Below, in pieces: positions 29,218 through 38,416 of a stretch of 64,000 nt of DNA. The stretch is from Candidatus Poseidoniaceae archaeon (GTDB lineage Archaea; Thermoplasmatota; Poseidoniia; Poseidoniales; Poseidoniaceae). How positions within the stretch are numbered: position 1 is the first letter of the stretch; each line of letters opens with the position of its first letter. Location: NCBI GenBank assembly GCA_949372875.1, contig CASIAW010000003.1, positions 124,001 to 188,000 on the forward strand, given 5' to 3'. The notes under the pieces are model-generated. The model was given only the letters and a program-made list of their open reading frames with translations, did not search any database and was not told the DNA's origin. A program made the translations under genes and the position numbers.

Positions 29218-32046
29218 TCAAGCCTCGACTTCTTGCAGACTCACTGAGTCGGCAGCCGCCTTTGCTTTCTTTGCTTCAACTTGGCGAGCAAGGAATGAAA
29301 CGACGTCGAGGATTTCGATATCTTCGTAACGCTCGTCGCCTTCAAATTTCAAGCACTCAAAGTGTGAGACACACTTTGGACACGATGTCAACATTGTGTC
29401 AGCACCAGTTGCACGGATCTCTTCCATGCGGGTCACACGTAGGGAACGTGCGTTCTCGTTACAGGACATCATGCTTGAAACTCCACAGCACATTGCATCT
29501 TCGCCATGGTGTTCCATCTCGACAATCTCTACGCCTTCAACACCAGCGATCAGTTGTCGTGGCTCTTCATAGATTCCCATTTGTCGTCCAAGTCTGCAAG
29601 GATCGTGATATGTTACAGTTGTTTCTTCCTCGGCTTTGAGATTCATGTCAAACCCATTTTCAATCAAGAATTCGGTTGTGTGCATGACCTTAACGCCTTC
29701 AAGTTCGTAATCACGAGCAAAGGTTCGGAAACACTCAGCACATGAGGACACAAGTGTGTCGATTCCGGATTGTTCAATCTTCTTTTGGTTGTAAGCCTTC
29801 AATTTGTCAAAGACTTCATCAAGACCTTGCCACTTTTGGTCGTGACCACAGCATTTCAAGAAGTCTCGTCCAAGATAAGATACATCCATTTCCATCTCAT
29901 CAAACAAAGTGAATGCAGAGGTGGTTGCATCTCCAAGGTTCATTTCTCCTTCATTGACGTGAGAGAAGACCATCTCTTGGTCAAGGTAGTCAACACATCC
30001 AGGATAGTAACCAATGTTTGATGTAAGTGGATAGTCTTCTACAGTAATGAAATCCTCATTCGCTGCTTCTTCTGCTTCAGCAGCAAGAACTGCTTGTAAA
30101 ACGGTGTGGGCAATTTCAGCTTGCGGGCCACCAACAATGAGTGAACGGCGAATGTCGACATATGAATCGTAGTCGACCAGTTGAGGACATGCGTTGGTAC
30201 ACGCAGTACACGTGAGACAAGAATACAACGGAACACCGTCGTCCTCATTGTTCCAGGAGTTGTAAATGATGTTGAGTTTGTCTCCACCATTGAACAGTCG
30301 GACCGGGCACGCATCGTCACACAAGTCACAGCCATAGCACTTATTCATCTCAAACTCGTAACCACGGCCCATCGATCTCAAGAGAATGAAAACCATGGCA
30401 CCAAAGGTCAAACATGGGATGAACATTGCATAGGTGAGCTTTGCATCCAATGCCTTTGGATTGGTGTGATAGGTCGGGTTTTCTATCGCAGCGAATTGAG
30501 TTCCACCAGCGGCCATGTCTTCAGCATTTGAGAGATTAACGGTGGTTCCAGCAAGTGCAACAGGTGCATCTGCGTCCCAAATCAAGAGGGGTTGGAATGA
30601 GGCAATACCGAAAGCAGTTTCAGTTTGAATGCTGTTGTTCAGAGCGAGAGCACCACTCACTGTTGCGGAGTAGGTGTAGTCATAGGTTCCAACTGGCAAT
30701 TCAATAGTAGCACCAGCACAGTTATCGAACGATGAAACTGTATTTCCATTACTGTTCGTTACAGTTAGCGTTGTTGAGACCATACTTGCAGTTGCGATAT
30801 CGTTAATCTTACGTTCTGATGAGCGGTACTCGCAACTCAAGTCTGTCGTCAGTGTTTCAATCGATTCGTGATGGCCATCCGGGAACAGAGCGATGTCTTC
30901 AGTAATCGTAAACGATCCAGAAGTTTCCCATCCTTCTCCGCCGTTGAATGTTGTAGTTCCAGCAGCGGCATTGATGCCGTTCTCAGCATCTTGGTGGCCA
31001 TTTGCGTCGTTGAAGTCCGTAATGATGTAACGAGCAGGTTGGTAAATTACCCAATCAAGCCATGCACTTGTAGGCACTGTCTCTGCTTCACTCCAACCAC
31101 GATCATCTGTGAATTCATTTGTTGCATGAACGTGAACATCGGTTGGCTGGGTTCGCATTGCCTCAAGTTCAGGATAGTAATCGTGTGTGAGTCCCTTGAT
31201 GGTGAGTAATCCACCTTGGTCCCAGAATCCATCATCATAAGTATCCCATGTCGCCACTGTTCCAGCAGTGGATATCAACAAAGTTCCAATGAGGATTTGC
31301 TTTGCATGGCTTGGCTTGAATCCAGCACCCCATGCTTTCACCATCAATCCACGTGCTAAGAAATAGATACATATCCAAGCAAGAACGCCAGTCATCACCC
31401 ATGGTATCGAGTTGAATGCGTCTGCAAGCCAAGGTTCTCGAGTACCACATAACAGGTCGCCATGACTATCCAGTTTACAATAGTCTGAACGGTTTTTCGC
31501 ATAGAGTTCAAGGAAGATATTGATTGAAAATACCGAGATGAACCAGATGTGTGCTAAGTATACTGCACCGGCAGTAGCAAACCAAGGATCTTCAACAGGT
31601 CTCTTTTCCCGTCCGCCTAGGAACGGAGGGAGTGCGAGAATACTGACTGGGATTCCAGTGAGTGCTGCTCCCCACCATGCAGCGTTCCATGGGAAGACTG
31701 GTTGGCCAACGATTTCACCAATGAAACCAGTTGGAACCGTAAATTGGGGGAGGTATTCACCCCAACGCAAGTAACCGTAGGAGAACAATACATACCAATC
31801 AGGGAAAACGAATCCTGCTTGAGCATACGGGTCAGCAGCACTGTGGAGTGGCGGTGGAATAAGCCATGCATAAAACAGCAGAACTGCTGCCATAAACGAA
31901 AGCAAGATTGTATCACGAAGCACTTCATGAGGCCAGAAACCATGGCCCGTCCTGGTACGAGTTCGCTTTCCTGCGACCTCTTGCAATTGCTCTTTCTCTT
32001 CCATATAGGAAGTAGCTACACGCCCGAAATTCTCGATTAGTCCCAT
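29218..32046 (-). CDS. Fusion: cytochrome b C-terminal/subunit IV-like membrane domain + extracytoplasmic insert + 2[4Fe-4S] ferredoxin domain + two CCG (HdrD/GlpC-like) domains
   Basis: HGFWPHEVLRDTILL..LHSAADPYAQAGFVFPDWYVLFSYGYLRW (subunit IV-like with PDWY motif); CYGCDLCDDACPV and CLTCTACTNACPQ; GYYPGCVDYLDQE..KCCGHDQKW..SSCAECFRTF and DPCRLGRQMGIYEEPR..MCCGVSS..TSCPKCVSHF. Confidence 0.9.
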   Translation of the reverse strand: MGLIENFGRVATSYMEEKEQLQEVAGKRTRTRTGHGFWPHEVLRDTILLSFMAAVLLFYAWLIPPPLHSAADPYAQAGFVFPDWYVLFSYGYLRWGEYLPQFTVPTGFIGEIVGQPVFPWNAAWWGAALTGIPVSILALPPFLGGREKRPVEDPWFATAGAVYLAHIWFISVFSINIFLELYAKNRSDYCKLDSHGDLLCGTREPWLADAFNSIPWVMTGVLAWICIYFLARGLMVKAWGAGFKPSHAKQILIGTLLISTAGTVATWDTYDDGFWDQGGLLTIKGLTHDYYPELEAMRTQPTDVHVHATNEFTDDRGWSEAETVPTSAWLDWVIYQPARYIITDFNDANGHQDAENGINAAAGTTTFNGGEGWETSGSFTITEDIALFPDGHHESIETLTTDLSCEYRSSERKINDIATASMVSTTLTVTNSNGNTVSSFDNCAGATIELPVGTYDYTYSATVSGALALNNSIQTETAFGIASFQPLLIWDADAPVALAGTTVNLSNAEDMAAGGTQFAAIENPTYHTNPKALDAKLTYAMFIPCLTFGAMVFILLRSMGRGYEFEMNKCYGCDLCDDACPVRLFNGGDKLNIIYNSWNNEDDGVPLYSCLTCTACTNACPQLVDYDSYVDIRRSLIVGGPQAEIAHTVLQAVLAAEAEEAANEDFITVEDYPLTSNIGYYPGCVDYLDQEMVFSHVNEGEMNLGDATTSAFTLFDEMEMDVSYLGRDFLKCCGHDQKWQGLDEVFDKLKAYNQKKIEQSGIDTLVSSCAECFRTFARDYELEGVKVMHTTEFLIENGFDMNLKAEEETTVTYHDPCRLGRQMGIYEEPRQLIAGVEGVEIVEMEHHGEDAMCCGVSSMMSCNENARSLRVTRMEEIRATGADTMLTSCPKCVSHFECLKFEGDERYEDIEILDVVSFLARQVEAKKAKAAADSVSLQEVEA

Positions 32047-32062
32047 GTTTTACCCTCCGATA

Positions 32063-32932
32063 TCAATGTGGTTCAGCAATGCCTTGTACCCAGACAATGA
32101 ATAAATGTATAATGATTAACGTTGTGACAATCACTGGTAGAATAAAGACGTGAATGAAATACATTCGAGTTACTGTTCTTGCCGTAAGTGATGAACCGCT
32201 AAAGAGAAGAGTTGCGATATACTTTCCAACCAGTGGGCTTGAGTTCGCTAGATTGATTCCAATAACCGCTGCACCATATGCCAAAGAATCCCAAGGCAAG
32301 AGGTATCCAGAATATCCGAAAACGATAGTAAGTGCCATCAGTGCAACACCGATCAACCAGTTTAACTCTCGAGGGTTGCGGTATGCGCCAGTGAAATAGA
32401 CGCGGCACATGTGCAAGAATACGCTTGCTACCATGAAGTGGGTACACCAGTGATGAACTGCTCGAATGATGTATCCGAATGGAAGTTCAGTCATGATGAA
32501 TTGCATGCTTGCGTAAGCAGGTGATGGGTCACCTTCTCCACCTGGGACATAGTAAATCCCGAGAACGGTTCCAGTAACGACTAAGATGATGAAAGACAGG
32601 AATGATATTCCGCCAAGACAATACAATGGGTACCAATACCAAATAATTCTGAGTTTATACTTTTCAGCGTGTGAAAGAGGCATTTGGCGATGCATGTTGT
32701 AGTAGGCACCTTTGGACATGTTCCAGTAGTCTTGCAATCGGAATCGCGTGTCGAGCCACGAAAAGACCCACAAGAACAAGCGTTCTGCAAAACCCATTTT
32801 ACCGGTTGATTCCACTGCACGTAGAATTTCCCGGCGAGGCATGTCACTGCTTTCTTGCCGCAGAGTAAGCGCGACAAGAACCACGACAAACGCGATAAAG
32901 AACCAAAGAATCCAGAACATTGTAGTCATCAT
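32063..32932 (-). CDS. Cytochrome b/b6-like N-terminal subunit
   Basis: AVHHWCTHFMVASVFLHMCRVYFTGAYRNPRELNWLIGVALMALTIVFGYSGYLLPWDSLAYGAAV...RMYFIHVFILPVIVTTLIIIHLFIV: His-x13-His and His-x14-His (b6-type spacing). Start at MMTTMFW with upstream AGGTGA. Confidence 0.93.
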   Translation of the reverse strand: MMTTMFWILWFFIAFVVVLVALTLRQESSDMPRREILRAVESTGKMGFAERLFLWVFSWLDTRFRLQDYWNMSKGAYYNMHRQMPLSHAEKYKLRIIWYWYPLYCLGGISFLSFIILVVTGTVLGIYYVPGGEGDPSPAYASMQFIMTELPFGYIIRAVHHWCTHFMVASVFLHMCRVYFTGAYRNPRELNWLIGVALMALTIVFGYSGYLLPWDSLAYGAAVIGINLANSSPLVGKYIATLLFSGSSLTARTVTRMYFIHVFILPVIVTTLIIIHLFIVWVQGIAEPH

Positions 32933-32939
32933 ATTCACC

Positions 32940-33785
32940 TCAGTCGCAGTATGTGTACCAATCGAGATAGTCCGTGATGCCCTCGATAACATCTCCATTC
33001 AGGATAATCGGGATAATCGGAAGTCCGACAGGTGCAGGCCCACCAGCTTTGCGGATTCCTGCATACCTAAACGTTGAACCGTTTGAACGGTTACGGTTTG
33101 TGTTCATTTCCAAAACCGTTGGGTCAAATCGGGATGAGTGGCAGATACAGAACAGTTTGGTACCGCCGTCATCTCCGCCTCCTGGAGTCCAAGAGTCATC
33201 GGTGAATGAGTTCGAAACCAGTTGCCATCCTGGGATACAACACAAGTGTGTGCAACGGCCAAAAATCATGACAAGGTTGTCTGAAGGAAGGAGGCGTGGA
33301 TCAGCATCGCTCAAATCTTCGAAGTGACCGATGGTTTTTCCAGTTTCATCAACGCCTTCTGTGAATTGGAATCTCGCTTTACCGTTTGAGAGGGGAGTTG
33401 ATGCATATTTTGAGTGGTTCACGTAAGTGACGACAACCGGAACGCCGTTCCATATTCCAGCAGCACCGGAAGTCTCAGTATTTGCTTTCGCAGCTTCATC
33501 GACGAAATCCTGTCGAGTCATCACTTGTTCGTGCTTTGCTCCATACCATGCAGAGTCTTCTCGACCCTTTGCCCAGAACTTCACGCCGAGTTCACCTTCA
33601 TTGGTTCCACCGGGTGGGAGTAAAATCGAGGCAAATCCGAGCACGCCAAGTGATGCGGCGAGGACTCCTGTTGCCGTATTGAATCCGTAGCGTAAAAATT
33701 GCCGACGGTTGATAGAAGCGCTTGTCGATGTTTCAAGGCCCCCCTCTGCGGAAGGTGCTGGTTTGAGATCATATTCACGTGCCAT
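32940..33785 (-). CDS. Rieske [2Fe-2S] protein
   Basis: FGRCTHLCCIPGW ... LFCICHSSRFDP Rieske ligand boxes; N-terminal Tat-like NRRQFLRYGF followed by TM helix. Confidence 0.92.
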   Translation of the reverse strand: MAREYDLKPAPSAEGGLETSTSASINRRQFLRYGFNTATGVLAASLGVLGFASILLPPGGTNEGELGVKFWAKGREDSAWYGAKHEQVMTRQDFVDEAAKANTETSGAAGIWNGVPVVVTYVNHSKYASTPLSNGKARFQFTEGVDETGKTIGHFEDLSDADPRLLPSDNLVMIFGRCTHLCCIPGWQLVSNSFTDDSWTPGGGDDGGTKLFCICHSSRFDPTVLEMNTNRNRSNGSTFRYAGIRKAGGPAPVGLPIIPIILNGDVIEGITDYLDWYTYCD

Positions 33786-33791
33786 AGTTGA

Positions 33792-34238
33792 TCACCACTT
33801 GTATTCCTTCCAGTCTTTCTGGTGTTCGGGGATGAACTTATTCATTCCATGTTTGACGATAATGGTGTCTGGTAAGACGAATTTCAAGTAAGCCATACCC
33901 ATGAGGCAGAGCGTAACGAGCATCATTGCAAGATGGTAGGCCAGCTGTTGTTGGTCCCAGCCCTTTGCAAGACCGTAAATCATGGAGAAAATCCAAAAGC
34001 AGGACCAGAAAAGGCCCCAAGCAAAGAAGATGATGATGAGGTTTGAAGCGCCAGATGGTGCAAGTGATGCACTCACGATGGTTCCCGATTCAGCGATGTT
34101 AAACACGCCATGGTCGATAGCAGACTGCATTTGGTCTTCGGTCATTGAAGCATCTTCCAATGCAACACGAGCGTCTTCGACACTGACTTTGCCATTGGCA
34201 ACCTTTCGAAGAAGTACGGTGATTGTATCATCCATCAC
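33792..34238 (-). CDS. Small membrane protein in Rieske/cytochrome b cluster
   Basis: Soluble helical N-terminus then TM helices NLIIIFFAWGLFWSCFWIF and LAMMLVTLCLMGMAYL; overlaps the upstream gene. Confidence 0.7.
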   Translation of the reverse strand: MMDDTITVLLRKVANGKVSVEDARVALEDASMTEDQMQSAIDHGVFNIAESGTIVSASLAPSGASNLIIIFFAWGLFWSCFWIFSMIYGLAKGWDQQQLAYHLAMMLVTLCLMGMAYLKFVLPDTIIVKHGMNKFIPEHQKDWKEYKW

Positions 34239-35074
34239 TGGTCACCTCTTCGCATGAGTTTGTATCGCAATCGCAGTTGATTCGTTCTGCCTGTATAGGA
34301 TGTCGAGAAGCTGAAACGTAGCATGATTCCAGCAAAAATGATGACCAATATAACGGCTCCGAATCCGAGGAGTCCGAGCCAGTGTGCACGTAATTTCGCA
34401 CCCATGTGATGCAAGTCGACACCGTGGTGGTCGGGTTCAGGAGGGCTAACATTTCCATCGCCTGCGAACAGCGTGCGGGTGCCGAGGGCAGTTGTGTCGT
34501 CGCTTCCCTCTTGTAAGGAGAACAACAGTTGATTCCACTTGTCTTCTTGATTGCCGCCGTTATTGAGTTGATCGCCATTGACTGCGTTTCCAGTAATCCA
34601 GAAGTCAACACTTCCAAAACCAGTTTCGGGTGCTTGCCACGTGAGTGTCCACATTCGGTCTACTTCAGCAGCAGTTGCTTCAGTGTGGGTCAATGATGTC
34701 ACATCGCCTTCCCAGTTCTGTAAGCCGTCGCCGGAAAGTACGCCTGCGGTTGTTCGCATTGCGAATCCAGCGGTGTAGACGCCGGTTGCAGGTGGGCCGC
34801 CGATAATTTGGAGTTTCAGTTCGTATGATTCGCCTGCAATCCAGCCGAACGGGACATCATCAAGGATAATTTGAACGGTATTGTCGGCAGCGCCATTGTG
34901 GCAAAGACAACCGGCTTTAGCGACGTCATCAATGGTTTCTCCTGCATTGTCTTGGGGTCCGCCAACGCCTCCATGAAGGGAGGACGCAAATCCTGGGACG
35001 AAGAGTAAAACGGCAAGAGCCAAGACGACTCCGGAACGTATGGAAAATGTGCTCCCGCGCATAGCCTCACCCAA
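34235..35074 (-). CDS. Secreted Reeler-like domain protein with CxCH motif and C-terminal TM anchor
   Basis: Signal peptide VVLALAVLLFVPGFAS; AKAGCLCHNGAADNTVQIILDDVPFGWIAGESYELKLQIIGGP...AGFAMRTTAGVLSG; C-term TM WLGLLGFGAVILVIIFAGIML. Confidence 0.7.
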   Translation of the reverse strand: MGEAMRGSTFSIRSGVVLALAVLLFVPGFASSLHGGVGGPQDNAGETIDDVAKAGCLCHNGAADNTVQIILDDVPFGWIAGESYELKLQIIGGPPATGVYTAGFAMRTTAGVLSGDGLQNWEGDVTSLTHTEATAAEVDRMWTLTWQAPETGFGSVDFWITGNAVNGDQLNNGGNQEDKWNQLLFSLQEGSDDTTALGTRTLFAGDGNVSPPEPDHHGVDLHHMGAKLRAHWLGLLGFGAVILVIIFAGIMLRFSFSTSYTGRTNQLRLRYKLMRRGDQ

Positions 35075-35232
35075 CTTATTGGTCCCACTCGCAAGTGCTC
35101 CTTAAACATTACCAGCAAATACGATAAAAAATATCTACGCAGTGTGCCGTTTTTTCAAACTCGAAACCCGCTTCAACTCTAGCGATACTTTCCACATTTT
35201 TATGTGAAATTACGCTTGAATCGACGCTTCAA

Positions 35233-35574
35233 GTGGGAGACTTCTTGAAGGACTGGTTCAGGGGCTGGTATGAGCATACCATGGCAGCCCACTTTGACAA
35301 CACCTATGAGTTGACTCCCGAACAACTCGAGCAACTCGACCAAGCTGAAGAAAAAATGCTTCGTAACGACCTTGGTGCTGCCGAGAAACTTCTTCTTTCA
35401 ATGCTTGAGGCTGACCAAGAATGTATTCCAGTTCTTTCTAACCTCGGGCACTTGTATGGGCGTCATCTCTCGGAGTTTGAAACCGCCATTGAGTATTACG
35501 ATCGGGTCTTAGTTCTCGAACCTGATAACGCGTGGGCTCGAGATGCTCGACGGCGTTATTTGCGGTATGTTTGA
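35233..35574 (+). CDS. TPR-like protein
   Basis: GTG start; AEKLLLSMLEADQECIPVLSNLGHLYGRHLSEFETAIEYYDRVLVLEPDNAWA. Confidence 0.7.
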   Translation: MGDFLKDWFRGWYEHTMAAHFDNTYELTPEQLEQLDQAEEKMLRNDLGAAEKLLLSMLEADQECIPVLSNLGHLYGRHLSEFETAIEYYDRVLVLEPDNAWARDARRRYLRYV

Positions 35575-35623
35575 CATTCACCCTCACTGCAAAGTTCATT
35601 GAGGTTCGGTTGAATGGCCTGTT

Positions 35624-36541
35624 ATGGAAGCGTCTCACATCCTTATTGCAGGTGTGGGGGGTATAGGCTGCTCATGGGCCAAAGGTGCCCATGCGCGATG
35701 TGAAGATTTCGCAGACATGTGCTTGGTCGACGCTGATGATTCCAGTTTTCAAAACAACGAGTCTGCTCATGTGTTAAGGCTAGGGCATGCACTCGATTCA
35801 ATGGGTTGTGCAGCACTGCCTCCGCTTGCAGAACAGAGGATGCGTGGATTATCTGCACTTGCTCGAACCGTATTGGAGCCAGTGGAATTGGTCCTCTTGT
35901 TGGTCGGTCTCGGTGGCGGGACGGGGACGGGAGCTGCTCATGAGTTTGCACGTCAAGCACGACAGTCAGGAGCCATTGTCGTTGCCGTAGCTGCCCTTCC
36001 GTTTGATGTTCAAGAAACACGCGCCGTCATCGCTGAAGAAGGCTTGAAGAGACTTGAGAAGAATGCTCATGTCACAGTTCGCCTTTCACTTGAACGCCTT
36101 GCACGTCAAGCACGTGAGCGAGGTACAGCATGGCAAATGGGGGCGGAATGGGTGGAGGATTTAGTCGAAGGCCTCGTACGCACTTTGATGCGAATGGGCC
36201 TCATCAATTTGGACCTCATGGATTTGAGAGCCATTGTCGAGAAAGAGGGTGAAGCAACAATGTTGGTTGGCATTGGTAAACCTGATGACCCGGAAGGCAT
36301 ACTTGAATCAGCGATGATGGCGCCTTTGGCTGAACTCGATGTAGGGGGTGCCCAAGGCTGCCTCATACAGGTCGAAGGTGGCGTTGGTATGACAATCGGG
36401 CAACTCGATGAAGTAGCGAACATGTTTACTGAAGCCTTGGATGCGAATGCGCAAGTCATATTGGGGGCGAGAGTTAGTGAAGATCTGGAAGATACAATTC
36501 GGGTTGTGACGCTGCTTTCAGGAATCCAAACAGACGCTTAA
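35624..36541 (+). CDS. Divergent FtsZ/tubulin-family GTPase
   Basis: N-term ILIAGVGGIGCSW; tubulin signature LGGGTGTGAAHEFARQARQSGAIVVAVAALPF; INLDLMDLRAIVEKEGEATMLVGIG; ANAQVILGARVSEDLEDTIRVVTLLSG. Confidence 0.85.
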   Translation: MEASHILIAGVGGIGCSWAKGAHARCEDFADMCLVDADDSSFQNNESAHVLRLGHALDSMGCAALPPLAEQRMRGLSALARTVLEPVELVLLLVGLGGGTGTGAAHEFARQARQSGAIVVAVAALPFDVQETRAVIAEEGLKRLEKNAHVTVRLSLERLARQARERGTAWQMGAEWVEDLVEGLVRTLMRMGLINLDLMDLRAIVEKEGEATMLVGIGKPDDPEGILESAMMAPLAELDVGGAQGCLIQVEGGVGMTIGQLDEVANMFTEALDANAQVILGARVSEDLEDTIRVVTLLSGIQTDA

Positions 36542-37905
36542 TCATCCACTTCAATGACATCGCCCCATTCAACTCCGTCGCTGATGGTTGGGCCCACTGC
36601 ACCATCCCACTCGACGTTAATTGCATCTGAATCGTCGATTTCTTCGTCTTTGCTTTCGCTCTTTGTCTTCAGTTCAGACTCCTGTTGATTACTGCTCTCC
36701 TCGTTTGTAGATTGAATTTGAACTCTTTTGGACGAGACTGCAAGATCATGCTGGTCAAGAATTTTGCCAAGAACACTTCTTTGCATCCATGTTATTGTGA
36801 GTAGTGCGATGATGTGACCGGTAATCATTACAGTAGTTATATCATTAAACGCAGTAGCAAGCATTGCCACGCTTCCAGCATAGGCATAACCAAAAGCGAG
36901 CCCCCAAGGCAAAGCATTGTCTGTAGAAAGAAGTTTGAACTTCTCGCCAACCGATTGCGAGGTAATGGACCAAATGGCCATGAATACCGTGAACATCATC
37001 AATAAGACCTCTTCGATGAAGACTTCGACGGCGCCAGGGTTCATGGCAAATTGGCGCCAAACTGTGAGCAAGTGCCATGTTGCAAATACGTGTGCGAACA
37101 AGGTCCACCGTGACGCAAATTGTTTCAGTGCCTTGTCTCTGAGGGCCATTTTGCGATAATTCCATGTCCATGCCACGGTCAATGCATAGACTGCGAGTGC
37201 CGCAAAGAAAAATCCGATATTCGAGAGAAGGGCTCCAAGTGCATCAAATTGTGTGTCATAAAGCGATTGAAATCCAATAATACCTATCGCAGAAAGGATA
37301 ATCACAATCAAAAGTTGCGTCCCAATCATCACCTTGATGTTGCCTGAAGCACTCGTTTTTTCAGGTAAATTCTTAGCAGCCATTGAAGATGCCCATGCTC
37401 CAAAAGACCGTCCTTGCGCAATTGCCCAGAGAATGAATAACGAGCCAAGGGAGATTGGGAATACTGCTGGTAAATCAAAGCCTGAGCCCTGTCCGAACAG
37501 CATCATGATGAGGACCCCCGTCACTCCAGCTGCAGCCAACGGTAATGTGCATATTTTGAAACTTGAAAACATCCGTGCTACAATATTTCGTTTGACATTT
37601 TCTTCTGAACGACCCTCTAATGTAATCAAAGACTTGACTCGTTGGTTGTTGGAGAAAAGTGCTGTAATTACATAACCGCACGATAGCGAAATGAAAGCGA
37701 GTGAGGCGAAATCTCCGTCATCCGCCACATTCGCAATTGTGTAGAGTACCGTGGACAAGAGTGTGATAAGGGCGAGATGAGGTAATGTACTCGGAGATAG
37801 AAGAGTTTGAACGAGCGCCAAGAGTGAGGTCTCGTTTGATGCTAACTCTGTCAAGAGGTTTGTCTCGACGGTCGTGGTTTGTACTTCTTCGATTTCTCCC
37901 TCCAT
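36538..37905 (-). CDS. Multi-pass membrane protein with acidic cytoplasmic tail
   Basis: 455 aa with many TM helices and Glu/Asp/Ser-rich C-terminus; overlaps the 3' end of the FtsZ-like gene. Confidence 0.7.
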   Translation of the reverse strand: MEGEIEEVQTTTVETNLLTELASNETSLLALVQTLLSPSTLPHLALITLLSTVLYTIANVADDGDFASLAFISLSCGYVITALFSNNQRVKSLITLEGRSEENVKRNIVARMFSSFKICTLPLAAAGVTGVLIMMLFGQGSGFDLPAVFPISLGSLFILWAIAQGRSFGAWASSMAAKNLPEKTSASGNIKVMIGTQLLIVIILSAIGIIGFQSLYDTQFDALGALLSNIGFFFAALAVYALTVAWTWNYRKMALRDKALKQFASRWTLFAHVFATWHLLTVWRQFAMNPGAVEVFIEEVLLMMFTVFMAIWSITSQSVGEKFKLLSTDNALPWGLAFGYAYAGSVAMLATAFNDITTVMITGHIIALLTITWMQRSVLGKILDQHDLAVSSKRVQIQSTNEESSNQQESELKTKSESKDEEIDDSDAINVEWDGAVGPTISDGVEWGDVIEVDD

Positions 37906-37990
37906 GGGTACTCCTCTTGCTTCTCTATTTTCATTCTATGCACGATTTTCACGGTCAAATGTATTGAAGGAGGAGTTCCTCCTCCGTTCG

Positions 37991-38377
37991 ATGGCTAAGC
38001 GCTTGTCCAAGGCACTGCGAGGAAAACGCAGATGGGTCGGTATTGAATGTTCGGCCCAATTCGAATCTCGTAAATCACTTGAACATCACCTTCATCACAC
38101 CCTCCAGTCTCTGGAAATTGAGGGGAAGTGCCGTCTCATGGATTTTCATGCAGCAGATTCACAGGAGGCGGTTTTAGTCGCTTCTAAACTCGAACTTGGA
38201 GGGGGAAGAGGATTTGCAATTCTGGAAGTACCCCATCCTGCTTACCAAGCAGTTCGTGAATGCTTTGGTGCAGAGGATTCCCTCGACCTCCATGGAATAC
38301 ACACACTTACCAGCAGCGGTAAAATCCGACTGGTTCGTGAGCGAATGTGGCTCCCACGGCCAAATCGTAATCGTTGA
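37991..38377 (+). CDS. Possible RNase P protein component 2 (Pop5/Rnp2 family)
   Basis: KRRWVGIECSAQFESRKSLEHHLHHTLQSL...RGFAILEVPHPAYQAVRECFG...HTLTSSGKIRLVRERMWLP fits Pop5 layout. Start chosen at MAKRLSK. Confidence 0.5.
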   Translation: MAKRLSKALRGKRRWVGIECSAQFESRKSLEHHLHHTLQSLEIEGKCRLMDFHAADSQEAVLVASKLELGGGRGFAILEVPHPAYQAVRECFGAEDSLDLHGIHTLTSSGKIRLVRERMWLPRPNRNR

Positions 38378-38416
38378 CACCATCACATTCATGTGATTTC
38401 GCTTGCTCGTTAGGCC

